Shown one piece after another: positions 12,060-24,110 of a DNA stretch of 64,000 bases; position 1 is the stretch's first letter, and each line of letters starts with the position of its first letter. The translations under genes and the position numbers were made by a program. The stretch comes from Paralichthys olivaceus (Eukaryota; Chordata; Actinopteri; Pleuronectiformes; Paralichthyidae). The notes beneath the pieces are model-generated. The model saw only the letters and a list, made by a program, of their open reading frames with translations, had not been told where the DNA came from and did not search any database. The DNA is taken from assembly GCF_024713975.1 (NCBI RefSeq), contig NC_091103.1:4468001-4532000 (forward strand). The letters are read 5' to 3'.

Positions 12060-12445
12060 ACACACACACTCACAGCACTTCCTGTTTCATGTTTTATGTC
12101 ACTTCCTGTTTTACCCCCCCCCCACCCCCTGTGTCTCACTAATTACCTTCCCCTCTAATTTGTTTCAGCTGTGTCTAGTTAACTTCAGTATATATGGACT
12201 GCGTCTCCAACTGTCCTGTGCTGGTTTGTCTTGTCCTGAGTTTACCAGTGTTTTATATCAAGTCCTGTCTCATGTTTTTTTGACCATGTTTTGCTTCACG
12301 TTTGTGGAGACCTTTGCTTTGTCTCCTTCCTTTTGTGAACTGAACCCTGCCTGGAATAAGTCTTCTACTGTTTTTATGAATTGTGGACTTTGTCTCCAAC
12401 GTTTGGGTCCTCAGTTTACAGACATGGTCATTACACAAACTTAAT
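12060..12445 (+). repeat. Dispersed repeat resembling a teleost retroelement tail
   Basis: The order CACTTCCTGTTT, a C run, a CAGCTGTGTCTAGT block, a TATATATGGA block, AACTGAACCCTGCCTGGAAT, TTTGGGTCCTCAG and a terminal AATAAAG resembles a widespread fish repeat I know from memory. Family and boundaries are uncertain. It contains its own TATA-like and AATAAA signals. Confidence 0.5.
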
Positions 12446-13245
12446 AAAGACACTAATAAAATGTCTTTTGAGACATTTAGAAACAGAGGAACTGCTGTCC
12501 TCAGGGGTAAAAACAATATGACAATTGCTGCCATCGATTTCCCTTTTCTCAAAACTCTTTACCTGTAACTTGTCACTGTGGCGATAAATGTACCTGGTTT
12601 CTTTTGGATTCTTGCTTTCTTTTCACGCACTTGTTTCATTCTTCCACTACTGGAGATTTTAGATTTGACAAATTAAAACTCTAGAAAATAAAATCATCTG
12701 CCTTTGCAGAATATCATCATTGACGAAGTGCAAATTCTTGTTTGTTATTCCTCTGTGAGAACTTTTAAATACTCCTCATATTGAACTATAGTTTCACTGG
12801 GAATCACTTGATAGATTTATCTTCTTCAAATTTGAGCTGCAGAAGAATCATGAGTGTGATTCTTGGCGCTTTGATAAATATTGGCTCTAAATTTTAAAAC
12901 CAAAATGGAACAAATGTTTTGTCTAATTCTCTTCTTGTCACCGTCTCCATGTTAACACACACACATGCACATGCACACACGTAAAATCAAAGCCTCTTGT
13001 AAAACTCCCAGCTGACCTTTGAAAAGCATTGGCTGTCGTGTTGTGGCCCTCTCATTAGAAACACACACTTACCTCTTTGCAAACTGCACTGACCTTCACT
13101 TCTTGTATATGTCAGCCGTCAGCTTTGAAGCGGCCTGATGAAGAGGAACTCAAACTTATTCACAGCGAGCGGAGCCGGTCAGTGAGGTCTGAGTCCATTT
13201 ACAGGGATAAACAGAGTTCTGCTCAGACTGATTCCAGATGTGAGG

Positions 13246-13276
<31 letters not shown>
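13246..13276. repeat. (GT)n microsatellite
   Basis: A pure GT run; a second short run lies at about 13307-13324. Confidence 0.95.
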
Positions 13277-13278
<2 letters not shown>

Positions 13279-13408
13279 ACCAAAAACCAGTGCCCTGAGG
13301 GGTAACTGTGTGTGTGTGTGTGTGGCCCAGATTTGATAACAAATGTTCAGAGAAGACAAACAGAGTAGAGCAGCAGTAAACCTGTCTCTGAGGTGCAGAG
13401 GGTAAGAA

Positions 13409-13432
13409 AGAGAGAGAGAGAGAGAGAGAGAG
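13409..13432. repeat. (AG)n microsatellite
   Basis: About 12 AG units within an otherwise unremarkable stretch. Confidence 0.95.
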
Positions 13433-13779
13433 TGGGATGATAAACTGAAAATTAATTGAAGATGCAGACGAACCAGTAAACATTCTGGTCCAGTAGTATT
13501 TGCGTAATCCTGCAAACTAACTAACAAAGGAATAAACAGATGAGGGTGAAACCACAACTCCCTCGGTGAAGGTCGTTCAGAGCACCATGTCTCTCAGGCT
13601 CAGTCTCCAAGTTTGTGGTTTCAGTTGATCAGATTTTAGTCCAATCTATGAGAAGTGCCGTTGTACTTCAACTTTTAGTTGAGATGTAACTGCCTCGAAG
13701 TTTATTCTTGTAGAGGATGAGATCAGGATTAAACTTCTGACCTCAAGGTGCTAGATCAAGAGAGAAGTTAAAAAAATGA

Positions 13780-13840
<61 letters not shown>
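13780..13840. repeat. (GT)n microsatellite
   Basis: About 30 GT units with one TT interruption; an interrupted GT tract follows at about 13935-13970. Confidence 0.97.
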
Positions 13841-13841
<1 letters not shown>

Positions 13842-14805
13842 TCAATAGCCTGTGAACAAACCACAGGCCACACACTTAACTGCTGCACACATAATGAAAG
13901 TCCATGTCGAGTGGAAAATTCGCTGTCTTGTGCGTGTGTGTGTGTGTGTGTGTCTGTGTGTGTGTCTGTCATTCTGTGGCTTCGACTCACGTCTCTTCAC
14001 CCTCATCTCTCTTTGCCTCGTTCCTCTCAACCACAGAAACGTCTTTTTCATTCTTTCCTCGTGGTTCATTCCCGTGTTCTCTCTCCTGACTTCAGCTCAG
14101 AGTTGGGGGCACAGCGCTCCTGTGATCTCTGAATAATAAACAGCTCTAACGACGGTCCAGCCGTCTGACTCTCCTCTCCTGAGCTGTTGTGACAAATCAG
14201 GAATAACACTTGACTGATTTCCCGCACGAAGGGTGTTTGGAAAAGCAAAGCAGCTAATTTCCATCACCGCTCTCGCTGACAGACCTGGACTGACTCTATG
14301 CAGCAGCCATGAGCTCATGCGTGCAGTTTCTGGCCCGGCTTAAGACATGCTCCTACCAGCCAGCAGCTATGGACGCTCTGGGCTTTCATGTTGAAACATC
14401 ACAGTTACATAAGCGAGAGTGAAATGTGATTTATACGGTGCAGCAAACTAACGTTTAGGTCAGATCGTAAAAGGAGGTCGTGTCATTGCTTAGCTATGCA
14501 ACAAGCATGGAGCTCATGTTCAGAGAAAATAACCTCATCAGTTCACAGGGACATTTCTTGATTGTGTCTCTGGGAAACTGTTGCCCAAAACAGATCGCTT
14601 GTGTGTTTGTGTTTGTTTAGCGCTGTCAGACACACACAGCCATTAAGTGTAATTCAGCTAAGAATTGGTGACTTATCGAGACTGAGACTGAGAATACTCT
14701 ACTTCTATTTCTCCTTCTGTTTGTGTTCACATGGAAACTAAACGGGGGGAAGGTAAAACTGCGAGTGGTCTCCAGAGATAGAAGTGTGGATGACACAGAC
14801 ACATG

Positions 14806-14808
<3 letters not shown>

Positions 14809-14873
<65 letters not shown>
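14809..14873. repeat. (AC)n microsatellite
   Basis: About 32 uninterrupted AC units, one of the longest in the window. Confidence 0.97.
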
Positions 14874-14875
<2 letters not shown>

Positions 14876-15684
14876 TAGTGTAAACACTGTCATGGTCACT
14901 CTGGGCTTCAGACTGTGTGAGATAGTTCACTGTGGGGAAAAGTAATAAGACAGATGATGAAGAGGAGCCATGGTAACCACACTCTGCTTTGTAAAGTGTT
15001 GTTTGCTGATGTCAACACAGTGTCACGTTATATTAGTCATGAACATTTGAAAACTGAACTGTGATCTGCCTCTTACACCAACTGGCTCCGTGCAGCTCTC
15101 ACACTCTCACACTTCAGATCTTTCTGAAGTCAAGTGTCAAGTGGAAATGAATCATATTTGCATATTTACTGTATATATATATATATATGTAGGTATTTAT
15201 ATATTCACTGATTCAGGCTGCTATCACATGACAGTTCATGTTCTGTTCATCTGTGCGACTGAACCTGTGAAAACAGCTCATGTGTTCTGTGGAAAAGAGC
15301 TTTGTCACTTGAGATTAAAGTTTTAACAGAGGGTTACAGTCATCTGCTTTTAGAAAACATTACAAATTAGGATTCTGCTGCAACACTGTTTACCCCTGAA
15401 ACTCGTAAAAGTGTTGAGTGGACTCAAACACTCAAATGATATCAGATTTTTATGTTGGATGTTTAAAGCTGCTACTGCCATGTTTGAATATATAACAGAT
15501 CTCTTTTGGTGATGAATCTGGAAAGAATCTTGATCAGGAGTTGTTTTGTGCATTCATCAGCCAATCAAATCAAGTCGATGCAAATAAAGATCACGTCTTG
15601 ACACCAAACGTCAGAATGAGTCCGGAGAGAGGAGGCAGAGGCAGCTGGTGGACCTGGAGTGTGTTCATCTGATTGTGGGTTTTA

Positions 15685-15750
15685 TTACCTCTGCCAAGGA
15701 GGTTGTGTTTTCAATCAAATTAGCAGGATTAAGCAAAAAATAAATTCAGT
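15685..15750. repeat. Dispersed repeat fragment, CCTCTGCCAAGGAGGTT type
   Basis: CCTCTGCCAAGGAGGTTGTG followed by TTAGCAGGATTAAGCAAAAA is close to a common vertebrate/fish repeat start recalled as CCTCTGCCAAGGAGGTTATG with AGCAGGATTACGCAAAAA. Only this end is recognisable. Confidence 0.6.
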
Positions 15751-15882
15751 CTCTGGCGGCAGCAGGGTTAGTTTTGGATGTTTCTTTGAGATGTTTGAAG
15801 ATTTCCATTGCTGCCAGCTTTTCCAGCTCAATATCACCGAATCAGGTCTGTCTCCTGTGAAACTATACGTCAGATCAAAAAG

Positions 15883-15906
15883 ACTTCTTCTTCTTCTTCT
15901 TCTTCT
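15883..15906. repeat. (TTC)n microsatellite
   Basis: Eight TTC units. Confidence 0.9.
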
Positions 15907-16458
15907 CATCTACGTGTGTGTGAATTATTGAGCCCTGACATAAAGATTTTTTCCAAGACTTGTATGGAAACTCCAGTTAATCCGACATCTATTGCAATCA
16001 TCAGAGCAGCCTTGTCAGCAGGAAGACTGATGTCCAGAAAAGGACGAGGTTGAAAGATGGTCCTCTCCTTTTCAAACAGGATCTCTCCACATGTTGTACA
16101 CTATAATTTAAAAGTAGTCGTCCAACTTTTGCTTAAGTGGAGTCCGTCACTTATTTTATGCTTAGGTGGTATTTAGAATGGATCCATATTGAGAGATGAT
16201 CTAAATAACTCGAGGGTCAGAGGTTCAGAGCGGAAAAAAAGACTGTGTGGTGATAGTGCACGTTCCAACCACACCGTAAACCCAGCTGAGAGCAGGATTA
16301 GGCTCAGTTCCAATTTGTAATGGGGAGGCCAGATGTGTGTGTGTGTGTGTGTGATAACTGCCTGTCACTGATAGACTTTGCTTTTAGTTTTCAATGTATT
16401 GGATTTGACTGCAACGCTGTTGTTGTTCCCCTGAAACTGTCTACATACAACTATTTAT

Positions 16459-16556
16459 ATATAGGTCAGGGTTGGGGATAGGCATTTACTTGTGTTGGTT
16501 AATGTTAGAGTAAGGACACTTATTAATGATTGTCCTCACTAAGAAAGAAGTCCGAG
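16459..16556. repeat. GAGGACATTTTG-type repeat, partial copy 2
   Basis: Contains GGTCAGGGTTGGGGATAGGC, a CATTTACTTG block and GTCCTCACTAAGAAAGAAGT, matching the second half of copy 3 at 16948-17181. A GT tract follows directly, as in copy 3. Confidence 0.7.
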
Positions 16557-16557
16557 G

Positions 16558-16559
<2 letters not shown>

Positions 16560-16596
<37 letters not shown>
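16560..16596. repeat. (GT)n microsatellite
   Basis: GT run directly attached to repeat copy 2. Confidence 0.95.
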
Positions 16597-16597
<1 letters not shown>

Positions 16598-16726
16598 ATA
16601 GATGTCACCTTCAGAGCAGCTCCCCAACAGCGTAACACGGGAAAGGTCAGCCGAACAGATTCCCAGACTGTTAAACAGCAAGAAGAGACAGTCGCTAGGT
16701 TCCTTTTCTGCACGTTAGTTTCTGTG

Positions 16727-16728
<2 letters not shown>

Positions 16729-16774
<46 letters not shown>
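16729..16774. repeat. (AC)n microsatellite
   Basis: About 23 AC units, opposite in strand sense to the GT run 130 bases earlier. Confidence 0.95.
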
Positions 16775-16777
<3 letters not shown>

Positions 16778-16947
16778 CATGGTGCAAAGACAACACGCTC
16801 CTGATTTATTGGCTCTCCAGGCTGCTGATAAAACTCATCCTGAATGACCTCATTTGTGCTGCTAGAAGATGGAACACACAGACACTGTCCGACTGTCCGT
16901 CGCTCTCTCTCTCTGTGTGTGTGTGTGTGTGTGCTCTTCTACAGCTA

Positions 16948-17175
16948 TCTTTGTGAGGACCAGTTTTAGCTTTTAACCTACCAAGTGAGGACATTTTGGC
17001 CGGTCCTCCTTAATGGACAGTGTGGGGGTTAAGACTAAGGTTTTAGGGTTCAGGTCTGAATTAGGTTCAGGTTACGTTAAGCTTTAGAGTTAGGCATTTA
17101 GTTTGGATGTTGAGGGTAAGAGGCTAATGATTTACTAAGCATTATGCCAATGAATGTCCTCACTAAAATAGAAGT

Positions 17176-17181
<6 letters not shown>
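16948..17181. repeat. GAGGACATTTTG-type repeat, best copy 3
   Basis: Contains GTGAGGACATTTTGGCCGGT, GGGGTTAAGACTAAGG, TTTAGGGTTCAGG, GAGTTAGGCATTTAG and a closing TGTCCTCACTAAAATAGAAG. This matches a teleost repeat I recall that commonly ends in a GT microsatellite. Confidence 0.8.

Positions 17182-17211
<30 letters not shown>
17182..17211. repeat. (GT)n microsatellite
   Basis: GT run directly attached to repeat copy 3. Confidence 0.95.
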
Positions 17212-17212
<1 letters not shown>

Positions 17213-17499
17213 GTTGATGTTTTTGTTCATTAGAAATGATACGACTCATTGTCATGAAAGTTAATCTGTGTTTTCTGTTGCCGGCATGTTTCTTTCACTC
17301 CTCTTCCTCCCCCTCTCATGTTTGTCTCCTCTGTTCCTTCCTGTTTGTCTGGTGTTTTTATGTCCCTCAGCTGCTACATATGGTTCCTGTTCTATTTAAT
17401 GAACCTCAAATGTCAAATATAACTTTACGTCATGTTATACCGAATGTATCTGCCAACATTACTGCAACAGATATACACGCTGAGCAACGTCAGGAGAAT

Positions 17500-17640
17500 A
17501 CGTCCTCTTCACAGGTTCTGGTCCAGGTTCTGATCGTTTCACTCCTGCAGCTGCCTCCTGGCTGGTCCACCTGATAGTGCTATCCGACCGCTGCAGCTCG
17601 TCCAGAATGCAGCAGCTCGACTGGTCTTTTACTTTGAAGG
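17500..17640 (+). mobile_element. LINE reverse-transcriptase relic
   Basis: From 17591 the plus strand reads LQLVQNAAARLVFY, the sequence typical of the region after the polymerase domain of fish non-LTR retrotransposons. The upstream part has only weak similarity and no intact frame. It is a short dead scrap; the exact clade cannot be given. Confidence 0.65.
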
Positions 17641-20261
17641 ATATAATATAATATAATTGCATGTTCCGATAAGACTAAAGTTAAGCTCAATTCAAACTAA
17701 TTTCACATTTTTGTTGTGGTGATGAAATTCCATCTAATTGTCAGTAGCTGCTGTTTGTAATTTAATGATCTGTAGCAAATGCTTGTGAACTTCTTCAGGC
17801 AGCACAGTTCCATTCATGTGAACTGCCCCACTCTCGACAATCCTCTATCATACACACCCTCCCAGTCTGGAGTCTTTTTAAGCTGCACAGATTTCCCATC
17901 TCTCCCTCTGCTTGGAAATGTCTCCGCTGCCCTGCGTCAGTATCGCGACCTGTTGATTCAGCCCCCCCCACCCCCACCGCAGCATCCACCTGTAGGCTCC
18001 GACAGGGGAGTTAGAGATATTTGCTCATTACTCACCATTATAATAATGTAATCTTATCTGGGGGAGTGAGTCAGAGCCCAGATGCCAAACTCTTAATATG
18101 TTCTGCTGCTGTAATAATATTTCAGACGGTAGTTCTCTGACTGTATTCCTACAGTTCTGCTCACAATCATCCTGCTGATACAGTTGTAAAGATTGTAAAA
18201 TCCTTTCTGCGTATTTACAAACTGTGCAGTGCATTGGTGATAAGCCTTTAAATGCATGAATGTATATATTTCTACTCCTCGCTGAATTCCTTGAATCGTA
18301 TTTCACGTCTCCCACACCCGCACCATGAACCGCCACAATCTGCACCGATGCAGCCCCCCCCGTGCTGCTTCAAGGCAGGGCAAGAAAATTACAGAACCAG
18401 CTCATTGGCAGTTATGTGATTTATAGTATAGTGTGTGTGTATATTTTAAAAATATGCAGCAGGAGGATGGAATGTACACTGTGGTTCTTGGTGTCACATA
18501 AACCCATCTCTCCACCCTGATGGTGCAATAACCCTGAACTCAGACAGATGGAAGCATTATATGCCATTCATGTCAGAAGGAACTCATCCAAGTACACAAG
18601 TGGATGAGTTGTTCAGGCAATCGTCACTGAAGACGATGCAGCAATTGTAAACTTTCCAAAGGGGCAGAGTCGTGTCTTGTAGCTTTTTGAACCTCTGATA
18701 AAAAGTCTTACTTCCACTTTTGAAGTACTGAATGTCAGCATTGTGTTTTTGACGGACGCTGCAGTGAGCTGCCTGAGAGGAGCGCAGGAAACTTTTATTA
18801 TGAATTTCAATATCTTCTATTCAAAAAGTGTCAAATAGTGGATTTAACACTTTACATGAAGCCAGCAGACACTGAAAATGATCATATAACATCATTTTTA
18901 CACAACAGACCTGAAACTCTGACCCTGTTCACGTTTTCCTGCTCTCCTCTTCCACATTTTAAGTTGAGCTATAAATCAGACAGCAGCGTCGGCCTGCGGA
19001 GGACAGCGGGTCACTGAAGGGTTGATCCAGAAGTATTTAAACTTCGAGTGTTTACAGATCCCACCATGAGTCACTGGATTGAGTTACTCCTCACACAGAC
19101 ACAAAGTGATGTGACGCAATGTCATGTCTGTGCGAGTGTGGGGTTCCGCTCTTGAAAACACCCGCAGAGGTTTACGTTCAACCCTGACAAAACATTTAGA
19201 TAAACTGTAGGGGCTGTGTGTGTAGAAGTAATTGTGTCATAAACCATATTAAAGCTGCTACACACAGAAAAACAACCGTCACTTACTGGCGTCTATACCT
19301 CAGATGTTTTGCCTGTCACCCTGGTGATGCCGACTCTCGCTGAGGGAAATGTGACTTTTATGTTTTCGCTGTCTCAGTAATAAGCAGGTGGTGGACAGTG
19401 CAGAGGAGTTTCCTAGAAACCCGGAGTGATTTACAGATGGAGCCAGGCCTGAGGAGTTTAGGTGAACATGGGAATTAAATGTACAGACAGAGAGAGAGAG
19501 AGAGACAAAGAGCAGCCGCTGCCTGTGCTGCAGCTAAATGTGAAACAGATATAAGTGTTTCACCACAGAGATGTGTTCATGAATTTATCTACACATTAGT
19601 TCACTTTTGTACAAGATTTCAATCCGATGATGGAACCCACACACTGGCGCTGACCACGATGTTTTTCTGTGTATTCATGAAGGTTTATGTTTTGAGTATG
19701 TGATTTATCATTTCAAGTAAAATCCAAACTATTGTGTCAACCTAAAGATAAAGCCCTTCCCCCCCGTGTGATTGTCGCTTCCTTCACAAGTCTCCTCCTG
19801 TGTTTTCACACAGTCTCACATATTACAGGTCACACATGAGATGTTGTCTTTTAGCTTTGAGGGAAAAATGGCTCGGCTTGATGGATGTTCTCTGGTAACT
19901 CTGCTAATGAGCTCTGTTCATGTACCGGTGAGAGTGTGTGTTTGTGTTTGACTACAGGGCCTGGACTGGGAAGGACTGATGTAATGCTGAATCAGTACCT
20001 TGCTGCCAGCTGAAGGGTTGATCTGCTAACGCTGTGAGGTTTGATACAGCACGGCACTGTGCGTGTGTGTGTGTGTGCGTGCGAGTGTGTGTAGATTGCG
20101 GTGAAAGAACAATTGATGGATATGACTGAGGTGTTTTGGCTGAGTCTGGATCAATGACATCATCTTGAACTTACACATAAATACTCACGCACTCACTCTT
20201 TGTGTGTTGAAAGTTGCTCACTGATTGAGTCTGGTTCCTGAGAAAAATGTCTCACGCTACA

Positions 20262-20264
<3 letters not shown>

Positions 20265-20321
<57 letters not shown>
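20265..20321. repeat. (GT)n microsatellite
   Basis: About 28 GT units. Confidence 0.97.
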
Positions 20322-20322
<1 letters not shown>

Positions 20323-20457
20323 TTAGGAGTTTTGCAGGTGTGTGTAAGAAGCAGTAAATGTTTGTCAAAACCTTTCAGATTTTCCGACACGTCCCATGTG
20401 AGGAGATCACATTATCATTGTCACATTGACATTTCTTCTAATGAAGCAACAGTGTGT

Positions 20458-20461
<4 letters not shown>

Positions 20462-20524
<63 letters not shown>
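20462..20524. repeat. (GT)n microsatellite
   Basis: About 31 GT units, 140 bases after the previous run. Confidence 0.97.
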
Positions 20525-20529
<5 letters not shown>

Positions 20530-20924
20530 TGTCTTTTCTTTTTATCTAATCGTTTAATTTCCCAAAGACCCATCCGATTCTTGAGGTCACATCCTCACAG
20601 CAGTTCCCTGTATCCTCTCTGCTGTTGACATTAGAGGCTTGTCCACTTCCAAACCTATCGCATGCTGACGTCGTCCCACGGAGGGACACCCCGTCCGGAC
20701 TCATTCACTGGACGTCTCCCTCTGTCTGCTCGCTGTCTCTGATATCTGTCCCCTCTCTGGGGAGTGAAGACGCTGGCCGGTGTGAGCATCTGAGCTTGGG
20801 TTAGAAGGAAGACTTTCTTCTTTCAGGCACGATTCCATGATTCCCATGATTCCAGTGTGAAAGCTATTACAATTACAAACAGTTTTTCAAACTACCTGGT
20901 GAGGAAGAGTCAGTTTAAGAGTGA

Positions 20925-21110
20925 ACACCTCTGCCAAGGCCCAAGAAACTCAGTTCAATCAACCTGCTGCAAATTTCATGCACTCATAGATATCAGTTCC
21001 CTGAATGTGCCTTTTTTAAATTTTCTTTAAGATCCATGAATTACATGAACATGTTGTAAAACCCTCACCCTTTCTCACAAGGTTAAGGTAAGTATAAAAA
21101 AAACTAGATG
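20925..21110. repeat. Dispersed repeat, ATGCACTCATAGATATCAGT type
   Basis: ACCTCTGCCAAGG, then AAATTTCATGCACTCATAGA, TATCAGTTCCCTGAATGTG, GATCCATGAATTACATGAAC and TTGTAAAACCCTCACCC follow the order of a common fish repeat recalled from memory. It may be the other end of the family seen at 15685. Confidence 0.65.
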
Positions 21111-21977
21111 ATAGAAACAAGTGCAAAAATGAAAGAATAAGTGACTATCAAAAAAATCAGATATTACATAATAAAAGTCGTGCAAAACCATGAGACGGAG
21201 AAATAAATGGGCACAAATATGCTGAAATTTATGGAATTCTGTATGGTCTATAACCATGTTTGTGATTTAAGCCTGAAACATTAAATCCTAAAAAACCCTT
21301 CCCAATGTTTCTCCCAGGCAGAGTTTACGAGATAATCTGAGGGGTTCTCTATAATAACTAACTTTTTCAAGATGAATGAATAAATAAAAGCTTTCCGTGA
21401 GAGAAAGAGACTTATGATCCTAAAAATATCTTCAAATCAACAATGAACTTCTGAAAGATACGACAGATTAAGGTTTTTCAAATGGCCTCCGCTGACCTCG
21501 GACTTTATTAAAATATCCTGATCTCAAACATGTTTTATAACTGTTTTCAAGAAGTTCACTGCACGAGAATAAAAATATGTTATGTATGTTTCATTATGCT
21601 GCATCCTCAAACTGTCTATACTAATAATATACTTCCTTTTACGGCTTTTGTTTTTGCTGTTGTTATTAATGATTTTTTGAAACACACAAAAAATTCTTTG
21701 TCACGGTCAAAAGAGTAAATGCATGTTGCTGGTTCATGTTGTTCTTAGCTGGAGAACATGTTCCTTTAAGGATTTATCTCATTAATGTAAATCATACAGT
21801 GGAAAAAGGCTCAATATGACGTTCAAACAATGACTGTTGGTGATGTATGTATGATTTAACTGCTTTCATAGGAGCTCGACTCCCACAAACTCAAAAACTG
21901 CTTCCAGGTAATAAGTGCTGAGGGTTGAGATAACTTTAAAAGTTATTGAAAATAAAGCTCTTCAGAAGAACAGGAGA

Positions 21978-21980
<3 letters not shown>

Positions 21981-22033
<53 letters not shown>
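21981..22033. repeat. (TG)n microsatellite
   Basis: About 26 TG units. Confidence 0.97.
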
Positions 22034-22036
<3 letters not shown>

Positions 22037-22174
22037 GTAATTATTGAAGCCAGTGATCTCACAGTTTGCCCAAAGTTTGCACAATGTGGCCCCTTGTGTC
22101 GACTTCCTCTGTTAGTCCTCAAACCCTCGCTCCTCCCCTTTTTTAAAGGTTGCACATTTATGTCATTTTAAGCA

Positions 22175-22600
22175 TTAAAGGGATAGTTCACCCTAAAATG
22201 AAAACTCACGTTGCCATGGTGGACCATTGTGAGCGCAGAAGAATGGAGCGATGAAGCTGTGTATGTTCAAGTCCCCCCCCCCCCCCCCCCCCCCCGCCGT
22301 TCTCATATCCCGAGTTAATCCAGACTGTTTTACTGTTGCCATCAAAGAGCCAAGGCTAAGCTAAGTATGCTAGCCAATTATTTCATGTGGTCTATTGGTT
22401 AAACACAACACAGCTATGCTAATAATGCTAACTAGCAGCTATAGGCCTGTGGAGAGTGCGCACAGTCTCCAAAAAGATTTTTTGTAAATACACTTTTACT
22501 GACTGAAGCGTCTCACACAGACGACTAGCTGCATGGTTTCTCATTAGCTCTCCTGTGCACCTATAGACTACACATGGTCTGTATTTATTAAGAATCTTTC
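22175..22600. repeat. Teleost MITE-like repeat, AAAGGGATAGTTCACCC type
   Basis: TTAAAGGGATAGTTCACCC opens a segment that also has AGAGCCAAGGCTAAGCTAAG. Such openings mark a non-autonomous DNA transposon family abundant in fish. A 23-base C run at 22273-22295 interrupts it. The far end is approximate. Confidence 0.65.
22273..22295. repeat. Poly-C tract
   Basis: A run of 23 C residues, prone to length variation and assembly error. Confidence 0.95.
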
Positions 22601-22619
22601 CAGTACAGTTTTTGCCATT

Positions 22620-22830
22620 CCTCCATTCACACACACACACTCATACAGCGCATCTTATGTGCAACTTCCTCTATCACACATCGATCACACACTCTACAAC
22701 TGTCAGGGGTAATTTGTGGCTCAGTATCTTTCCCAAGAACACTTCAGCACACAGGATGGGGCAAACTTGAACTAACTAACCTTAATGGACGACCCACCAT
22801 ACCTCCTAAGCCACTTAGCTGGGAACAAGG
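22620..22830. repeat. Dispersed repeat, CCCAAGAACACTTCAGCAC type
   Basis: CATTCACACACACACACTCATA, GGGGTAATTTGTGGCTCAGT, CTTTCCCAAGAACACTTCAG and CCTCCTAAGCCACTTA keep the order of a widespread fish repeat. A related copy is at about 30290-30480. Confidence 0.7.
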
Positions 22831-23549
22831 AAAGAGAAGGAATGGCCGTTGCGGTCCGAGAGACTTGTGATAATGTGTTTATACATATATAAGCTTTAAA
22901 GTGCTATGTCTTTCTCTCTCGCTGCATCCACCCTTCTTCCCTAATACCTGTGTCTGTATATTATCTCAGCTCGTACTTCAAGTGCAGTTCGGGGAACGCT
23001 TCTTTAGATAAGAACAAACCTCAGAGGGGTCGTTGGAAAATTTGCAACATAAAATGTTTTATTGCTGCTCAAGTTACATGCACAGTGTGCTCTACACACG
23101 TTGATGATATAAAGGCTTCGTAGCTCGTGTTCAGTAATTTCATCCACATTTCTTGTTAAAATAAAGTATTACGGCCTTTTGAGTTGAGACAGCAGTCTGA
23201 TTAATGTGGAACAGACCTCATTGGAGAGCAGGGACTTCTTTGTGCGTTTGAAGGCCAAAGAAGGACGATGCTGTGAAAATAAACCAAATGTTGACTTTTA
23301 AAGAGTTTCCAGAAGTGACCCTGCAGTTGTTTGATATTCCTGATATAAGCACACCCCCCTTCTCCCACCTCATCCTGTTGCTGTCCTTAACCCTCCCTGA
23401 ATGTATATCAGACACACCTTATCATCCCCAGTGCTCTGCCTGGATCCGTTCACATCTCAAATTTCCATCATCACTCCTCCAGCTCCCCCTTCGTCTGTGC
23501 TACGTCAACCACCCTCCTCCACACCAGAGGCTCGGGGCGAAAACAAAAA

Positions 23550-24110
23550 TTGAAATGTGTGATTTACAGAAGAATTCGACCCTTAAAATTGTACTCTGTG
23601 AAAGCCCTTTTGGCAGCGGTAGGTCTCTTCCAGCTTTGTGCAAATGGATTTGGGCATTCTATCCCATTCTTGCAGGCAGATCCTCTCAAACTCCATCAGA
23701 TTGGATGGGAAGAGTGTGTGAACTTGTGTTCTTTGTGGTTAAAGTCCAGAGCTTTGGCTCGGCCACTCAAGGACAAAGACTTGTCCTGAAGTCACTCTTG
23801 CATTTTCTTGGCTGCAAGCACCTCCCTGTATTTGAACGCATTTAATCTTCCCTCAGTTCGGACCAGTATCCTTGTTTATGCTGTTTAGAAGCACCTTCAG
23901 AGCATGAAGCTGCCACCACCACACTTCACTGTAGGAATGGTTTTAGCCAGGTGATGAGTAGCGGGTGGGTTCACCAGTTTGGAATTCTACTTCGGAGATT
24001 TAATGTTTGTCTGATGAGATAAGATTATGCTCAGAGGTCATTTAAATGTTGTTTGATAAACTCAGAGGGGACTGTCATGTCATGGGCCTTTTACTCCAAG
24101 TCACAGTGGC
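23550..24110 (-). pseudogene. Decayed Tc1/mariner transposon relic (transposase on minus strand)
   Basis: The plus strand carries the noncoding strand of a Tc1-like element: GGTAGGTCTCTTCCAGCTTT, CCCATTCTTGCAGGCAGATC, TCGGCCACTCAAGGACAAAG, TCTTGGCTG, then the block at 23903-23935 that reads VKCGGGSFML on the minus strand. That block matches the GGGS region of Tc1 transposases. CCAGGTGATGAG and TTTGTCTGATGAGAT follow in order. The frame is broken many times and the downstream catalytic part and inverted termini are not recognisable, so it cannot encode an active enzyme. Confidence 0.85.

Noticed and set aside
11938-12444. 168-codon open frame on the plus strand.
   Set aside because: It lies over a repeat-like segment with C runs and an AATAAA tail and contains no domain.
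13156-13557. Several long frames coding for runs of Cys-Val, Thr-His or Leu-Ser (also near 13.8, 14.8, 16.6, 20.4, 29.1, 34.5 and 35.2 kb).
   Set aside because: They are translations of GT/CA and CT/AG microsatellites, which are open in all frames.
15560-15600. CCAATCA followed by an ATGCAAAT octamer, like a small promoter.
   Set aside because: No exon or gene lies downstream and the motifs are short enough to occur by chance.
23273-23845. 190-codon open frame on the plus strand.
   Set aside because: It runs across the noncoding strand of the Tc1/mariner relic and flanking AT-rich DNA.
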